From: Nitrospirales bacterium
Lineage (GTDB): Bacteria > Nitrospirota > Nitrospiria > Nitrospirales > UBA8639
Assembly: GCA_029261355.1 (NCBI GenBank)
Contig: JAJDBM010000058.1
Location: 1-64,000, forward strand
Length of the DNA stretch: 64,000 bases
Reading direction: 5' to 3'
The position numbers were made by a program, and so were the translations under genes. Within the stretch, counting starts at the first letter, position 1. Each line of letters opens with the position of its first letter. Below the pieces are notes generated by a model. That model ran no database searches, was not told where the DNA came from, and was given only the letters and a program-made list of their open reading frames with translations. This document shows positions 24,912-34,365 of the stretch, in pieces.

Positions 24912-26339
24912 TTATTTTTTTGGTCTTCCGGCTTTTGGTAACAGAACATCTTTCAAGCTTAGAATTCCAGACTCATAATCCGCCGGAAATAAATTGACTC
25001 GTCGCCATATTTCATACCATAAGGGTACCCGATTGAGGATGACCCATCCCATCACCTGCGTGCCTTGTCGTACCTGGAGAGAAGGAGGCCAGCTTCGTCG
25101 TTCGGTCTTTGGTACGACCCATAACCGGAATTGGCCGTTTGTAGAAGCGGATTGATCCACCACTTGAACTTTTCCATCATACGTTCCCGCCATCAGTTCG
25201 GGCCATGCGGGAAGTGGGATAGCGGGGACTCCGTGGAAGAGTAATCGAACTGAACGTCCTGGTTTTAACAATGGGGCATCAATGGCATTAGCCCACATTT
25301 CAACGGCTGGGGTGGCATTCAGGGGGACAATGGTAATTAGCAAATCTCCGGGATGGACGATTTCACCAGGCCCGATCCGCGTCATCCGGACTACTGTTCC
25401 GTCGAGTGGTGCCACAACTCGGCTGGCAACACGTCGCTGGATGGCATTCGACCTCGTTAATTCTAGTTTCGCGACGTCTTCCGAAGCCTTAGCTGCTTCA
25501 CCCAGCGCTGACGCTCGTTGTGTTCTGGCGTCTAAGAGACGCTGTACGAGTTCTGCATCGATACGTTCTCGATTGTGTCCTAATGCCAGTCGTGCTTGTT
25601 GAGCTTCACGAAGAGAAGCTTGGGCGGCTTTCACGTCTGCCATAGCTGCCGTAGCTGCTTGGATTGCCAGTTCCAATTCACGTCGCGAGAGGAGGCCTTC
25701 CGCTTCCAGAAGGCGTGATCGGTCTAAGTTTAAGGTTGCAGTCTCCTTAGCTATCATGACTACGGCTACATCTTGCTCTGCACTTTGTGCTTTATGCCGA
25801 GCTTCAGTCACTCTTGCCTTGGCGGATGTCGTGGCTGCCTTTGTTAAGGCGGTCATTTCCTTCAGGCGTTCAGCTAAGATGTTGGCCCGATCCAGGGCGG
25901 CCTGTCGCCTCAGTTCGAGTGCCTCACGAGATTGCTCCAACCGTTGGAGGAGATCCTGTGCCATGAACTGAGGATTAACATCATCCAGATCAAGAACTAA
26001 ATCCCCTTTTTTTACTGTGACTCCTTCGTTCACATGCCACGCGCGGATACTTCCATTGATCTGCGCATGAATTTCTTGAGGCCGTTCTTTGGGGGAATAG
26101 GCTGAGAGTGTACCTTGGACTGTTATGGTTTGTGTCCAGGGAACAAAGCATACGATTGCGGCAAACACGATGAACATCATGAGGGCGAACCTCGACCATG
26201 TCCGCAATCGCCTAGGAACTCTGACCAATGTTCGGGAATGTAGTCGCTGTGCCTTAAGGTGATATGTGTCTGCAGGGAGTTCTGTGATTCTCATAGTTTT
26301 CACTGATCGTAGTGTCTTTGCTAAATCGTCAGCATTCAT
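24912..26339 (-). CDS. HlyD-family periplasmic adaptor
   Basis: 475 residues. One membrane helix (about residues 50-70), then a lipoyl/barrel-sandwich half-motif (I-N-G-S-I-R-A-W-H-V-N-E-G-V-T-V-K-K-G-D), a long alpha-helical hairpin rich in Ala, Glu and Arg (about residues 135-305), and the second half-motif (V-V-A-P-L-D-G-T-V-V-R-M), followed by beta-barrel segments. It bridges the inner-membrane ABC-like protein to TolC. First gene of the three-gene export operon; no clear ribosome site before ATG 26339, and ATG 16 codons later is an alternative. Confidence 0.88.
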   Translation of the reverse strand: MNADDLAKTLRSVKTMRITELPADTYHLKAQRLHSRTLVRVPRRLRTWSRFALMMFIVFAAIVCFVPWTQTITVQGTLSAYSPKERPQEIHAQINGSIRAWHVNEGVTVKKGDLVLDLDDVNPQFMAQDLLQRLEQSREALELRRQAALDRANILAERLKEMTALTKAATTSAKARVTEARHKAQSAEQDVAVVMIAKETATLNLDRSRLLEAEGLLSRRELELAIQAATAAMADVKAAQASLREAQQARLALGHNRERIDAELVQRLLDARTQRASALGEAAKASEDVAKLELTRSNAIQRRVASRVVAPLDGTVVRMTRIGPGEIVHPGDLLITIVPLNATPAVEMWANAIDAPLLKPGRSVRLLFHGVPAIPLPAWPELMAGTYDGKVQVVDQSASTNGQFRLWVVPKTERRSWPPSLQVRQGTQVMGWVILNRVPLWYEIWRRVNLFPADYESGILSLKDVLLPKAGRPKK

Positions 26340-26697
26340 GATTGGTTAACGAATATCTCACTCTACGTGTGACATTATTGTGTGGAAATATGCCACTCTT
26401 TATATGACTCTGTAAGTTTTGATACACAAACCCTCGTTCACGAGGACTATCAGAATACACTGCATATTATTTTTCGTACGCGACTCATTTGGGACAGACC
26501 CAGCCAGAGAGTCAATTTTTCGAAAATGGATTCGAATGATGCTAGCCCCTTACTCTGTCTCATCTCTTTCGTGTAATAACCCCTTTCATGCTCAGATATT
26601 ATTGGAAACTTGTAGGTGTAAGTTGCAATGCCGTGTGTTGTATTCTCCTTTGCGTGGAGCTGTAGACCCTTCTGGGCTCTCGCCTCAATCTTAGAGG

Positions 26698-26892
26698 TCA
26701 AGATACCGTCAGCTTGTCTATCTGCCAGGTGATTCTCTCCTGTAAGTTATTTAACTCCTGCTTCAGACTCCCCATTAATAGCTTCCATACACCCCGTCGA
26801 AACCTTTTGGGGTCTCGAAACGGTTTCCTTGTGAATGCCTTGACTCGTTTTTCTAATTGCTGGATTCTTCCTTTAACCCCGCCAGTTGTCAT
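26698..26892 (-). CDS. Small coiled-coil-like protein, doubtful
   Basis: 64 residues, strongly charged with a heptad-like pattern (I-Q-Q-L-E-K-R-V, L-K-Q-E-L-N-N-L-Q-E-R-I-T-W-Q-I-D-K-L) around a basic middle. The composition is protein-like rather than random, but the ribosome site is poor and no family is recognised. Confidence 0.35.
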   Translation of the reverse strand: MTTGGVKGRIQQLEKRVKAFTRKPFRDPKRFRRGVWKLLMGSLKQELNNLQERITWQIDKLTVS

Positions 26893-27131
26893 TCATAGTG
26901 CTGAATAGCCTCAAGATGATAGTTTCCCACGTTCACGAGTGCCGTCTTCTTTAGGTTTTTGTAATATGGGCTGTTGTGCATAGCGCACCTAGTTAGTCGG
27001 AGCCCAATACTTATAATGAAATACGGCATAATCGAAGTTCTCGTTTTCATATTGTCCTCCTTTTATCTGGGGCCATTTGCTTGAGGTTTTAACAGATTAC
27101 CTTCAATTTGAATTCACTTTCATATTTCATA

Positions 27132-27152
27132 ATATAAGCATGATGCTTATAT
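27132..27152. promoter_or_regulatory. Perfect 21-bp palindrome
   Basis: ATATAAGCAT, a central G, then ATGCTTATAT: ten-base arms with no mismatch, in a strongly AT-rich patch with no neighbouring gene start. The form suits a dimeric regulator site; no T-tract suggests termination. Confidence 0.4.
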
Positions 27153-27623
27153 AAAACAAATAGATAAAGAATGCATTATTCATTTAAAATATAAATGTAT
27201 TAACTTGTGGCTAATCAGTGGACTATTTGCTTACAGATTCTGGATCTGTTGGGTGGATGCGCGAAGGAGCTATCTCAGGATTTGAGAATGGCAGAGTGGT
27301 ACGCACATAAAGTGCTGTTTTCTGACGGACAGAGCTAATAAAAAAATGAGTTCTAGGAGTTTAGAATGCCGATTGCCAAATCACCATGATAAAGAATGGA
27401 TCATGTGAAGAGGTTGAAGATTGGTGGTTACGGCAATTTGTGGTGTGGGACGTTTTAAGCTGTGATGGGACCGCGATTAATCAACTGCAGATGTGAATGA
27501 TGCATACACATTATGGTCTTAGCTATATGTACTATAACCTCAAAGAATCTTTATTCTGAGAGAGTTTCGATTAAAGTAGCGTCACTTTTATCTAACAAAA
27601 AAGCTTCTTTATGTTTCTGTTGG

Positions 27624-27944
27624 TTAAAAGTGATCTTTTCTGAGCACACATGCATCGATGACAAACAAGCTTCCAGAATGACGCTCAAGAAAAGGTCTGA
27701 GACCTGACAGAATGGGATCGACTTTTTCTTCTGGAACCACGGTCAAGACCATTTGTAAACTGCTCGTATCATTAAACATCAAATGTCCCTCATGAAATCC
27801 GCTATGGCCCTTACCAGAAAGATTACTGAAGATCGTATAGCCACTCGCTTGGATTCGATCAAGCACTTCCGTGACGAACTTTATGTGTTCGCCTTCGATA
27901 ATGATTTTGATTTCTTTCATTGGATGGAGCTTAATAGTGCTCAT
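27624..27944 (-). CDS. PII-like regulatory protein of the dab operon
   Basis: 106 residues from ATG 27944, which has GAGGAGGACC upstream and clears the DabA stop by 30 bases; the longer reading would overlap dabA. The sequence has the ferredoxin-like PII/SbtB pattern: K-E-I-K-I-I-I-E-G-E-H-I-K-F-V-T-E-V-L-D, then G-Y-T-I-F-S-N-L-S-G-K-G and V-V-P-E-E-K-V-D-P-I-L. It lacks the classical T-loop Tyr. Probably a small trimeric sensor that tunes the carbon pump according to nucleotide or bicarbonate state (inference). Last gene of the operon. Confidence 0.75.
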   Translation of the reverse strand: MSTIKLHPMKEIKIIIEGEHIKFVTEVLDRIQASGYTIFSNLSGKGHSGFHEGHLMFNDTSSLQMVLTVVPEEKVDPILSGLRPFLERHSGSLFVIDACVLRKDHF

Positions 27945-27973
27945 GATTACCTGGTCCTCCTCAACCTGATGGA

Positions 27974-30900
27974 TTACTGAATGAGTTGCCAATTTTCCTG
28001 TGAATGATGGAAAAAGAATTCTTTGGTGACCGGATCTAACGCCACGAGATTTATCCATTGATTGCCAATAAGTCTTTTAAGAATATTATGTCGAGAAATG
28101 ATCATGCTGATTCTTTCCCGAGGCGCTTCAATAATAACAAATAACCGCATAGGTTCGTGATAAGGCTTTTCCCCATCGAAAACCGTTTGAACTGGCAATC
28201 CAACGCAGAGATCACTTTGGGACCCATACATGACTCCCACGCGGCTGGCCACATTGTGATAGACCTTGCTTCCGCTGCCATACACCGATGGATCCACTGT
28301 GGAAAAATAATGTTCCATGTTAATCCAATTCCCCACGATCATGGGTGCTGTCATAATAATTTCCAAAAATTTTCCTGTCGAGTCCTGTATATGGTCGTAT
28401 GAATGTAAAAATGTTCGTCCTTCAAGATTTATTCCTTGCGTTAAGAGACGCCTTCCCACAATAAACGCCGTATGTCGAGAAAGACCCCATTCGGGTCGAA
28501 CTTGAGACCAATCAAGGCTACGCTGTTTGGTTCGTTCAGCTGCATCATTTAAAGATTGACAGGCCGTTTCTTCAGGGAAGCGACTTAATCTTTCTCTGCT
28601 GTTTCGGCAACCTGCATCTTCCAAATCATGATGGAGTCTCAGCAAGTCCTTTCGATGAGTCGCAGGCACATCTTCTAGGTCAAATAGTTCGACTTCGTCG
28701 GTGGTCGTGTCGTGTTGACCTGGGAGAAAGTGTGTATCGGTAGGGATAACTATCCCATTTTTGGCCAATAATTGTCGAACCTGTCCCTTATTGGCCATAG
28801 CCGCAAAGGCTCGAGCATTGGACACGCCATGGTTGCCACCGCAGGCTCCGCAGTCCAAGGCTGACTCGTAGGGATTGTTGTCAGAAACACTGCCATGAGC
28901 ACAAATGAATATAAGTCTGGAAAATGTTTTTGTGAATCCTAAAACTCGAAGCGCCGTTTCTACAAAATGGGCTTGTTCCGACGTCGTAAATCCTGTTTGC
29001 GTGATTCGGTCCATTCGATTAGCGACGGCACGTTCATGGACATTATTTTCCTGTCTCAGGCCGCGAATGAAATTTTCATGGTCTGCCTCAGTCCAGTGAA
29101 GTAGTTGATGCAACTCCTCATCTTTATTACTGTCTAATGTTGTTTGATTCAGTGCTTCTTTTCGAAGACGCTCAACTTGATCATGCGAAACTGCGTTGCC
29201 TTTCCTTCCATGTTCTTCGATGAGCATTCGATAGATGGTTGCGCGATGCTCTGAGGCAACCATTTCCTCGGCCTCCAGGTTCGTGAGCTTTTCAACCGTC
29301 AACGTGGTTCCAATGGGAATGGCAAAGCGTTCTTTAAACCAGGAGGTGATCCGTTTAAACCACAAGGGGCTCAACGTTTGTCCAAATAGTCTGAATCCGA
29401 AAAACCAGCCAATCGCTTCCACCATGACATATGGGGTAATCACGTTTTCTTTTAAATCATGAAGCAGGGTGTGCCCAGTTTTTGCTAATTGCTGTCGTTC
29501 CAGAAATTGTTCTGCAGCCTTTCCTTGATACGCGCGTGGAATTTCTTTCACCACATGTTTTGCTTTGAGGAGTACCGGACATTGATCGGTTTCTTGCTCA
29601 CTGCCAAACCCTTGGTAGCAGAGTGGAACGCCAAAAAATCCGGCAAACCCAAATGTTTCGTTGCCTCCCACTTCTTCGAAATGTCGTCGAAACCCTTCCG
29701 AACGAACATCAATACAGAAAATACCTTGAGCCAAAGGACGTGACTCTGCTGGTAGTTCCACGGACTCATCGCTTTTCTCGAGTTTTTGAAGATTCGGAGT
29801 AAAATGGTTGATGAAATCCTTGATATAGCTGAGTTCAAAGGATTTAAGCCAAATCGGTCCATGTTGTGATTCTGGAAATTGTGATACCCATTCCAGTAAT
29901 GTATCCAAGACTTCTTGGGGACTTGCGACCAATTCCATGACTGAGAAGTCAAGGATTGGGGCGAGGTGTAAAAGAATTAAGGCCTTTTGGTGAATGTCTT
30001 GTTCGAGGCGAAGGGTTTGCCATGTTTCTCTGATTTTTCTTCCACTATGATCCAGGCTATCAATGAGCAGGGGGTATCGCACGAACAATGAAAGATCAAG
30101 ATCCTCGACAATCTGCTGTGGTAGCCCAGTCAGTTTCCATTCTTTGTACAGTCCGTATCCGATTGGATGGTTGTCCATGAAGGATAAAATCGAAGTGTAG
30201 GTCCCTTTGACGCCAATATTGTCTTGGCATGCCAAGGCGACTAGTTCTTTTTCATAAAACAAGCGAACCGCTAAGTATTTCACCAGGTCTATGCGAAAGG
30301 TTTTCTGCCATTCATGACCTGCTTGTTCTGACCTCCATTTGATGAATCCGGCCCATCCTGATAGCTGAGCTAAATGCAACGTGAGATAGTCAATCCACAG
30401 ATCATGGGGAATGGCCATGGTCTCTAGGCTTTCCAGGATGGCATCTTCTGGCCGGTTCGGAAGATTTTGAATTTTTGAGGCCCATTGTGGAATGCCTAAC
30501 AATGGACCAGACCGATCATCCTGGGCCAAGATTTTCCACCCACCATAAAAGGATTTGCTTCTAAGAGGCATGGCCCAGGGAGCATGTCCTTCATCGAGAA
30601 AGGCTCCACACCATTTGATGAGTTCTTGGTTGATGTCGTTTTGAATGGTGGAGCCCAACGTGTGATCGCACCAGGCCGAAAAGGTGTAGGTCGACGCAAG
30701 TTCCTTTTTTTCGATCTTGGGATGATCATTCAAAGAAAATGTGAGTCCTTTCGACTTGGATAGATCGTGGAGTTTGTCTAGAAGCCCTTTCACGTCGTTG
30801 TCCCTCAGAGACTCTTCTAAAACAGCTGAAGCAATATCGGGCGCTGTGTAGCCATTCCCATTGATGAGAATCGTGCGTAAGGCATTTAGATGGGAAATTT

Positions 30901-31222
30901 TTTGATTGCCAATGGCTATGATTTGATTTTTCGTCTGATCTTTCAACGCTTCATCAATGGCGTCTTGGGTAATACGGCCTTTTTGGTAGTAATGGCGATA
31001 TTCTTTACTGGATAAATACCCTTTACCACCAAAAAACTTTCTGCCTTGTTCGATGGCGTCTTCAAAGGGTAAATGTTCCAATCCATGAAGGGGGTTATGG
31101 TGTATAAAGGTTTGCATGGGCCAAAAATGAGAAATGGGTTCACTCGCCAATTGGACGAAGGACCGTATTTCCATTCGCTGACCGTCTTTTGATGGAACGA
31201 ATTTTTTGACTTCAGCCATCAT
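27974..31222 (-). CDS. dabA: DabA-type inorganic carbon uptake subunit (DUF2309/UPF0753)
   Basis: 1082 residues. DabA is a carbonic-anhydrase-like Zn protein that, with DabB, uses ion gradient energy to hydrate CO2 one way in the cytoplasm. Predicted ligands Cys503 and Asp505 (F-C-I-D-V-R-S-E) and His776 and Cys791 (C-A-H-G-S to L-D-C-G-A-C-G-G-N-H) have the same C-x-D and H-x14-C spacing as the Halothiobacillus enzyme. The chain is longer than that reference. N-terminus H-H-N-P-L-H-G-L-E-H-L is family-typical. It begins 9 bases after the small antiporter-like gene. Confidence 0.92.
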   Translation of the reverse strand: MMAEVKKFVPSKDGQRMEIRSFVQLASEPISHFWPMQTFIHHNPLHGLEHLPFEDAIEQGRKFFGGKGYLSSKEYRHYYQKGRITQDAIDEALKDQTKNQIIAIGNQKISHLNALRTILINGNGYTAPDIASAVLEESLRDNDVKGLLDKLHDLSKSKGLTFSLNDHPKIEKKELASTYTFSAWCDHTLGSTIQNDINQELIKWCGAFLDEGHAPWAMPLRSKSFYGGWKILAQDDRSGPLLGIPQWASKIQNLPNRPEDAILESLETMAIPHDLWIDYLTLHLAQLSGWAGFIKWRSEQAGHEWQKTFRIDLVKYLAVRLFYEKELVALACQDNIGVKGTYTSILSFMDNHPIGYGLYKEWKLTGLPQQIVEDLDLSLFVRYPLLIDSLDHSGRKIRETWQTLRLEQDIHQKALILLHLAPILDFSVMELVASPQEVLDTLLEWVSQFPESQHGPIWLKSFELSYIKDFINHFTPNLQKLEKSDESVELPAESRPLAQGIFCIDVRSEGFRRHFEEVGGNETFGFAGFFGVPLCYQGFGSEQETDQCPVLLKAKHVVKEIPRAYQGKAAEQFLERQQLAKTGHTLLHDLKENVITPYVMVEAIGWFFGFRLFGQTLSPLWFKRITSWFKERFAIPIGTTLTVEKLTNLEAEEMVASEHRATIYRMLIEEHGRKGNAVSHDQVERLRKEALNQTTLDSNKDEELHQLLHWTEADHENFIRGLRQENNVHERAVANRMDRITQTGFTTSEQAHFVETALRVLGFTKTFSRLIFICAHGSVSDNNPYESALDCGACGGNHGVSNARAFAAMANKGQVRQLLAKNGIVIPTDTHFLPGQHDTTTDEVELFDLEDVPATHRKDLLRLHHDLEDAGCRNSRERLSRFPEETACQSLNDAAERTKQRSLDWSQVRPEWGLSRHTAFIVGRRLLTQGINLEGRTFLHSYDHIQDSTGKFLEIIMTAPMIVGNWINMEHYFSTVDPSVYGSGSKVYHNVASRVGVMYGSQSDLCVGLPVQTVFDGEKPYHEPMRLFVIIEAPRERISMIISRHNILKRLIGNQWINLVALDPVTKEFFFHHSQENWQLIQ

Positions 31223-31231
31223 CCATACTCT

Positions 31232-32308
31232 CTAGTAAAATAGTCCGCTATAACTTGCAGCAACAATGAGTAAGGCAAGAGAGCAAATTTCCGCTGTTTT
31301 GAGATCCAGGTACGGAATATCTGGTCTGGCCTTTCCAAATGCTGTTTGATGAAGTAAATGTGCAAAATACCAACTTCCCAACATCCACACGCTGAGTATG
31401 ATCAAAGAAATGATTAGCAGTGAAACAGTCTGATGGTTCGCTGTCGGCATTGTTGTTAAGCCCGTCAATATCGGAATAATGGGAAGCATCATGGCTATGC
31501 TGATCAGAATAATTAACATGGCCCCGAGTCGCGGCATCGGAGAAGCCAAGCCGGGGAGGGTTCCTATTGCATGAGTACCAAACCGCTGCTGGACACAGTG
31601 GTATGTGACAAGGAGACCGGTCATGACCAATGCTATGGTTATGCCAAACGGTATCCCCCATTGGGGAAACGTCGAGAATACTGCGGTCAACCCCCACAAC
31701 ATGGAGATTTGCGCTATGGTTGCATACGTGAGTAATGGTCGAATTTGGCTTTGCCCGAGGCACTTAAATGAGCAATACAGCGCACTGCCCAATGCCAACA
31801 AAGAAGTGACGGCTGGCAGCCCCTCAACTAAGAACGTTTGAAGCTTCGAGAGTTCAGCCAAACCGAGAGCAAGGAATACCGTCGTCCATAGCCCAGAGAC
31901 TGTTCCCGGAGCTGAGCCCACAAGAAATGCAAAAGGCATATGGAAGGGAAAGAGCGGCACGAGTGTCACCGCAAGAAAAAGTCCGATGAACATGGCTAAT
32001 TCATTTTCCGTGAATATGGAAACGAGGGTGAGCAGAATTGCTAGAATTACTTGTGCGAGACTGATCGTTTTTAATGTGCCAGTGCAATGAGATTTGAAGA
32101 GAGAATAGGACGCATAGCCAAGAACTCCAACAAGGAAATATTTATTGATGGGTAATGGTGTCAGTAATGCTCCAAGTCCAAGCCCAGACACCGCGAGAAT
32201 TTCTACACTTGCTGTTGTCGAGTGCTTGGAATGGTGTTGCGCAAGAATTGCACAAGTGGCAGAGAGAATAATCGCAAAAGCAAGTAGAGATGTTGGGTCT
32301 ATATTCAT
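31232..32308 (-). CDS. Second antiporter-like membrane subunit of the dab operon
   Basis: 358 residues from ATG 32308; 25 additional upstream codons are open but overlap the preceding gene. About ten hydrophobic helices. The segment P-L-F-P-F-H-M-P, then K-C-L-G-Q-S-Q-I-R-P-L-L-T-Y-A-T-I-A-Q, corresponds to the conserved helix of NuoL/M/N-type proton-conducting subunits, though some charged residues are replaced. It is shorter than DabB and lies between DabB and DabA. Typical dab operons have only one antiporter-like partner, so this may be an extra membrane module (inference). Confidence 0.72.
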   Translation of the reverse strand: MNIDPTSLLAFAIILSATCAILAQHHSKHSTTASVEILAVSGLGLGALLTPLPINKYFLVGVLGYASYSLFKSHCTGTLKTISLAQVILAILLTLVSIFTENELAMFIGLFLAVTLVPLFPFHMPFAFLVGSAPGTVSGLWTTVFLALGLAELSKLQTFLVEGLPAVTSLLALGSALYCSFKCLGQSQIRPLLTYATIAQISMLWGLTAVFSTFPQWGIPFGITIALVMTGLLVTYHCVQQRFGTHAIGTLPGLASPMPRLGAMLIILISIAMMLPIIPILTGLTTMPTANHQTVSLLIISLIILSVWMLGSWYFAHLLHQTAFGKARPDIPYLDLKTAEICSLALLIVAASYSGLFY

Positions 32309-32339
32309 GGAAATCCTAAACTCTATTCCGATCTTTCGC

Positions 32340-34034
32340 TCAATACCGGCTTCCGATTTTTTGAGCCCATTGAAAGAGTACATTTCCCCACCGCATGTAG
32401 ATGCGATCTACATACAGTCGGTTAATCAGAAACATATACATTTTTTGCTGAATGGCATGCTTCCACTCTGCATTCAGAATCTTATGTCCTTTGGCATTGG
32501 TATAGCCATAACCCCAACCCAAAAGTATAAAGACTGTGGATACCAAAATGAACACATCAAACACGGTAGGATTCAGTGCAGCTGCGACAAAGAAGGATTC
32601 CGCGACTCCTGGCTCCGGGTAAAGGAAATGGGTAAAGGCTTCGCCAGCCCACAAATAGGTAAATCCAATCAGAAATAACGCGACAATCATCGCACTCGCG
32701 ACCTTCCATGAAGCCACGGCATGCAATCGATACAAGCTGAAAATAGTTTGCGAGGCTGTGACCCAACTAAAAAAGAGAAAGATGACTGCCCCATGTGCAT
32801 CCTCAAGCGGAACTTCCAATAGGTCATGCGCGACCATCAAAATAATAAGCGGCATGATCAACGTCACAATTAATCCAGTCACCCATGTAGTTTTCGCAGG
32901 CAATCTGGTTGGTTCATGGGTTGAAGATGTCGGGAATTTCGGCTCGTGTCTGGCGTTATGGATGACATTACCAGCGCTGAGAAAAAGGGAGGCCTTGAAT
33001 AGCCCATGGGCAATGAGGTGGAAGATGGCAAGCGCAAAGGCGCCAAGTCCACATTCCATGATCATATATCCCATTTGACCCATGGTCGAGAATCCGAGAG
33101 TTTTCTTAATGTCATTTTGCACGAGCATCATGGATGCACCCAGCAGCACAGTTATTGCACCAACGACAAACACAATATGAAGTGTGTTGGGTGAAAGAGC
33201 ATAGAGGGGAGCCAGCCGATTGAGCAGGAATCCTCCTGCGTTAATGATCCCCGCGTGCATAAGTGCTGAAACAGGAGTCGGAGAGTCCATGGTATCCGGT
33301 AACCAGACATGCAGGGGAAATTGCGCAGATTTCGCCATGGCACCAACAAAGATCAGTAATGTAATGACGGATACTGCACTGAGATCGAGAAGATTTCCTG
33401 GTAAGAGAGAAATGACGTAAAGGTGTTCTGATGCTCGCTGAAAGAGTTCGCCAAACTCAAGTGTGCCGAAATATTTATACGTCAGAAAGATTCCACAAAG
33501 AAAGGAGACGTCTCCAACGCGATGCACCATAAATGTTTTAAACGCGTTCTGGTAGGCAGGTACATGCGAATAATTAAATGCGAGAATCAAATAAAGAGTC
33601 CAACTCAATAGCTGCCAAAGCACAAACAACATTAGAAGGTTCGGACTGGAAACAAGCGAAAGAATGACGAAGGTCATAAGGCCAAGTAAGGCATAAAACC
33701 GAGCATAGCCCGGATCACCTTCAAGGTAGCGAACAGAATAGACATGAATAACAGTGCTGACGCTGGTAATCAGCAGCATCATCACGGCCGTGAGTCGATC
33801 GACGAAAATACCCACTTTAAACAAGGCGTTCGCGCTATCTTGTAACGGCCAGAGAATGAGATGTACGACTTCACCTGTGCTGACTTCATACAATGTCAGG
33901 ATAGAGAGGAGACAAGCACTGCCTGTGGCTATAATCCCAACCCTAGGAACAAAAGAGGTGAAACGTTTGCCACAAGCGCTGATGATCAACGCAGCGAGTA
34001 ACGGAAGAAGAGGGATGAGAATTGCGATCGTCAT
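32340..34034 (-). CDS. dabB: DabB-type proton-conducting membrane subunit (NuoL-like)
   Basis: 564 residues with about 14 membrane helices. Conserved NuoL/MrpA elements are seen: W-Q-L-L-S-W-T-L-Y, a K-T-F-M-V-H-R-V-G-D segment, F-P-L-H-V-W-L-P-D-T-M-D-S-P-T-P-V-S-A-L-M-H-A-G-I-I-N-A-G-G in separated pieces, and D-I-K-K-T-L-G-F-S-T-M-G-Q-M-G-Y. It couples ion movement to DabA. First gene of the operon (dabB, extra subunit, dabA, PII-like) and divergent from a LysR gene. Confidence 0.9.
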   Translation of the reverse strand: MTIAILIPLLPLLAALIISACGKRFTSFVPRVGIIATGSACLLSILTLYEVSTGEVVHLILWPLQDSANALFKVGIFVDRLTAVMMLLITSVSTVIHVYSVRYLEGDPGYARFYALLGLMTFVILSLVSSPNLLMLFVLWQLLSWTLYLILAFNYSHVPAYQNAFKTFMVHRVGDVSFLCGIFLTYKYFGTLEFGELFQRASEHLYVISLLPGNLLDLSAVSVITLLIFVGAMAKSAQFPLHVWLPDTMDSPTPVSALMHAGIINAGGFLLNRLAPLYALSPNTLHIVFVVGAITVLLGASMMLVQNDIKKTLGFSTMGQMGYMIMECGLGAFALAIFHLIAHGLFKASLFLSAGNVIHNARHEPKFPTSSTHEPTRLPAKTTWVTGLIVTLIMPLIILMVAHDLLEVPLEDAHGAVIFLFFSWVTASQTIFSLYRLHAVASWKVASAMIVALFLIGFTYLWAGEAFTHFLYPEPGVAESFFVAAALNPTVFDVFILVSTVFILLGWGYGYTNAKGHKILNAEWKHAIQQKMYMFLINRLYVDRIYMRWGNVLFQWAQKIGSRY

Positions 34035-34365
34035 GATTTAAATATTGGTGACTGCAGGTTTAATTTGAGTGTCAGATACGGCGGTGGCAATTCATTGAAA
34101 TGACAAAGTCTGGGAAATGAACATCGACTTTGATAATTTTTTTCACGATGCCTTCATGAAAGTCATATGAATATATTTTATCTTATTTCGATCATCGCAC
34201 AATGTTTTTCTATCAAAGTTAGATTTTAAAGACGTTATATCGTTTCCTTCCGTAATCACTGACTTTGTCTTGTGCGCATTTCTCTACCTACAATACTTAT
34301 GCCAGCTGTTTTAATGCTAATAGATAATATTGATTTGATTCATTTACTTTTTAAATGTATAGTTA
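34035..34365. promoter_or_regulatory. Divergent control region between the dab operon and LysR gene
   Basis: 331 AT-rich bases with no gene. As usual for LysR systems this should contain the operator of the divergently transcribed target operon, but no unambiguous T-N11-A palindrome or promoter pair could be fixed by eye. Confidence 0.4.

Larger units (their letters stand above)
26340..27623. other. Large mostly non-coding gap
   Basis: Nearly 1.3 kb between the export operon and the dab operon. It holds one plausible small gene (26698-26892), a perfect palindrome (27132-27152) in an AT-rich stretch, and otherwise only short open readings, including about 40 codons around 27220-27339 on the plus strand without a start. 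No transposon ends or RNA gene recognised. Confidence 0.45.

Noticed and set aside
27220-27339. About 40 open codons on the plus strand ending at TAA
   Set aside because: No start codon, no ribosome site and no recognisable relative; length is within chance expectation.
29131-29141. GTCTAATGTT inside dabA
   Set aside because: A single half motif in a coding region with no promoter nearby; expected by chance.
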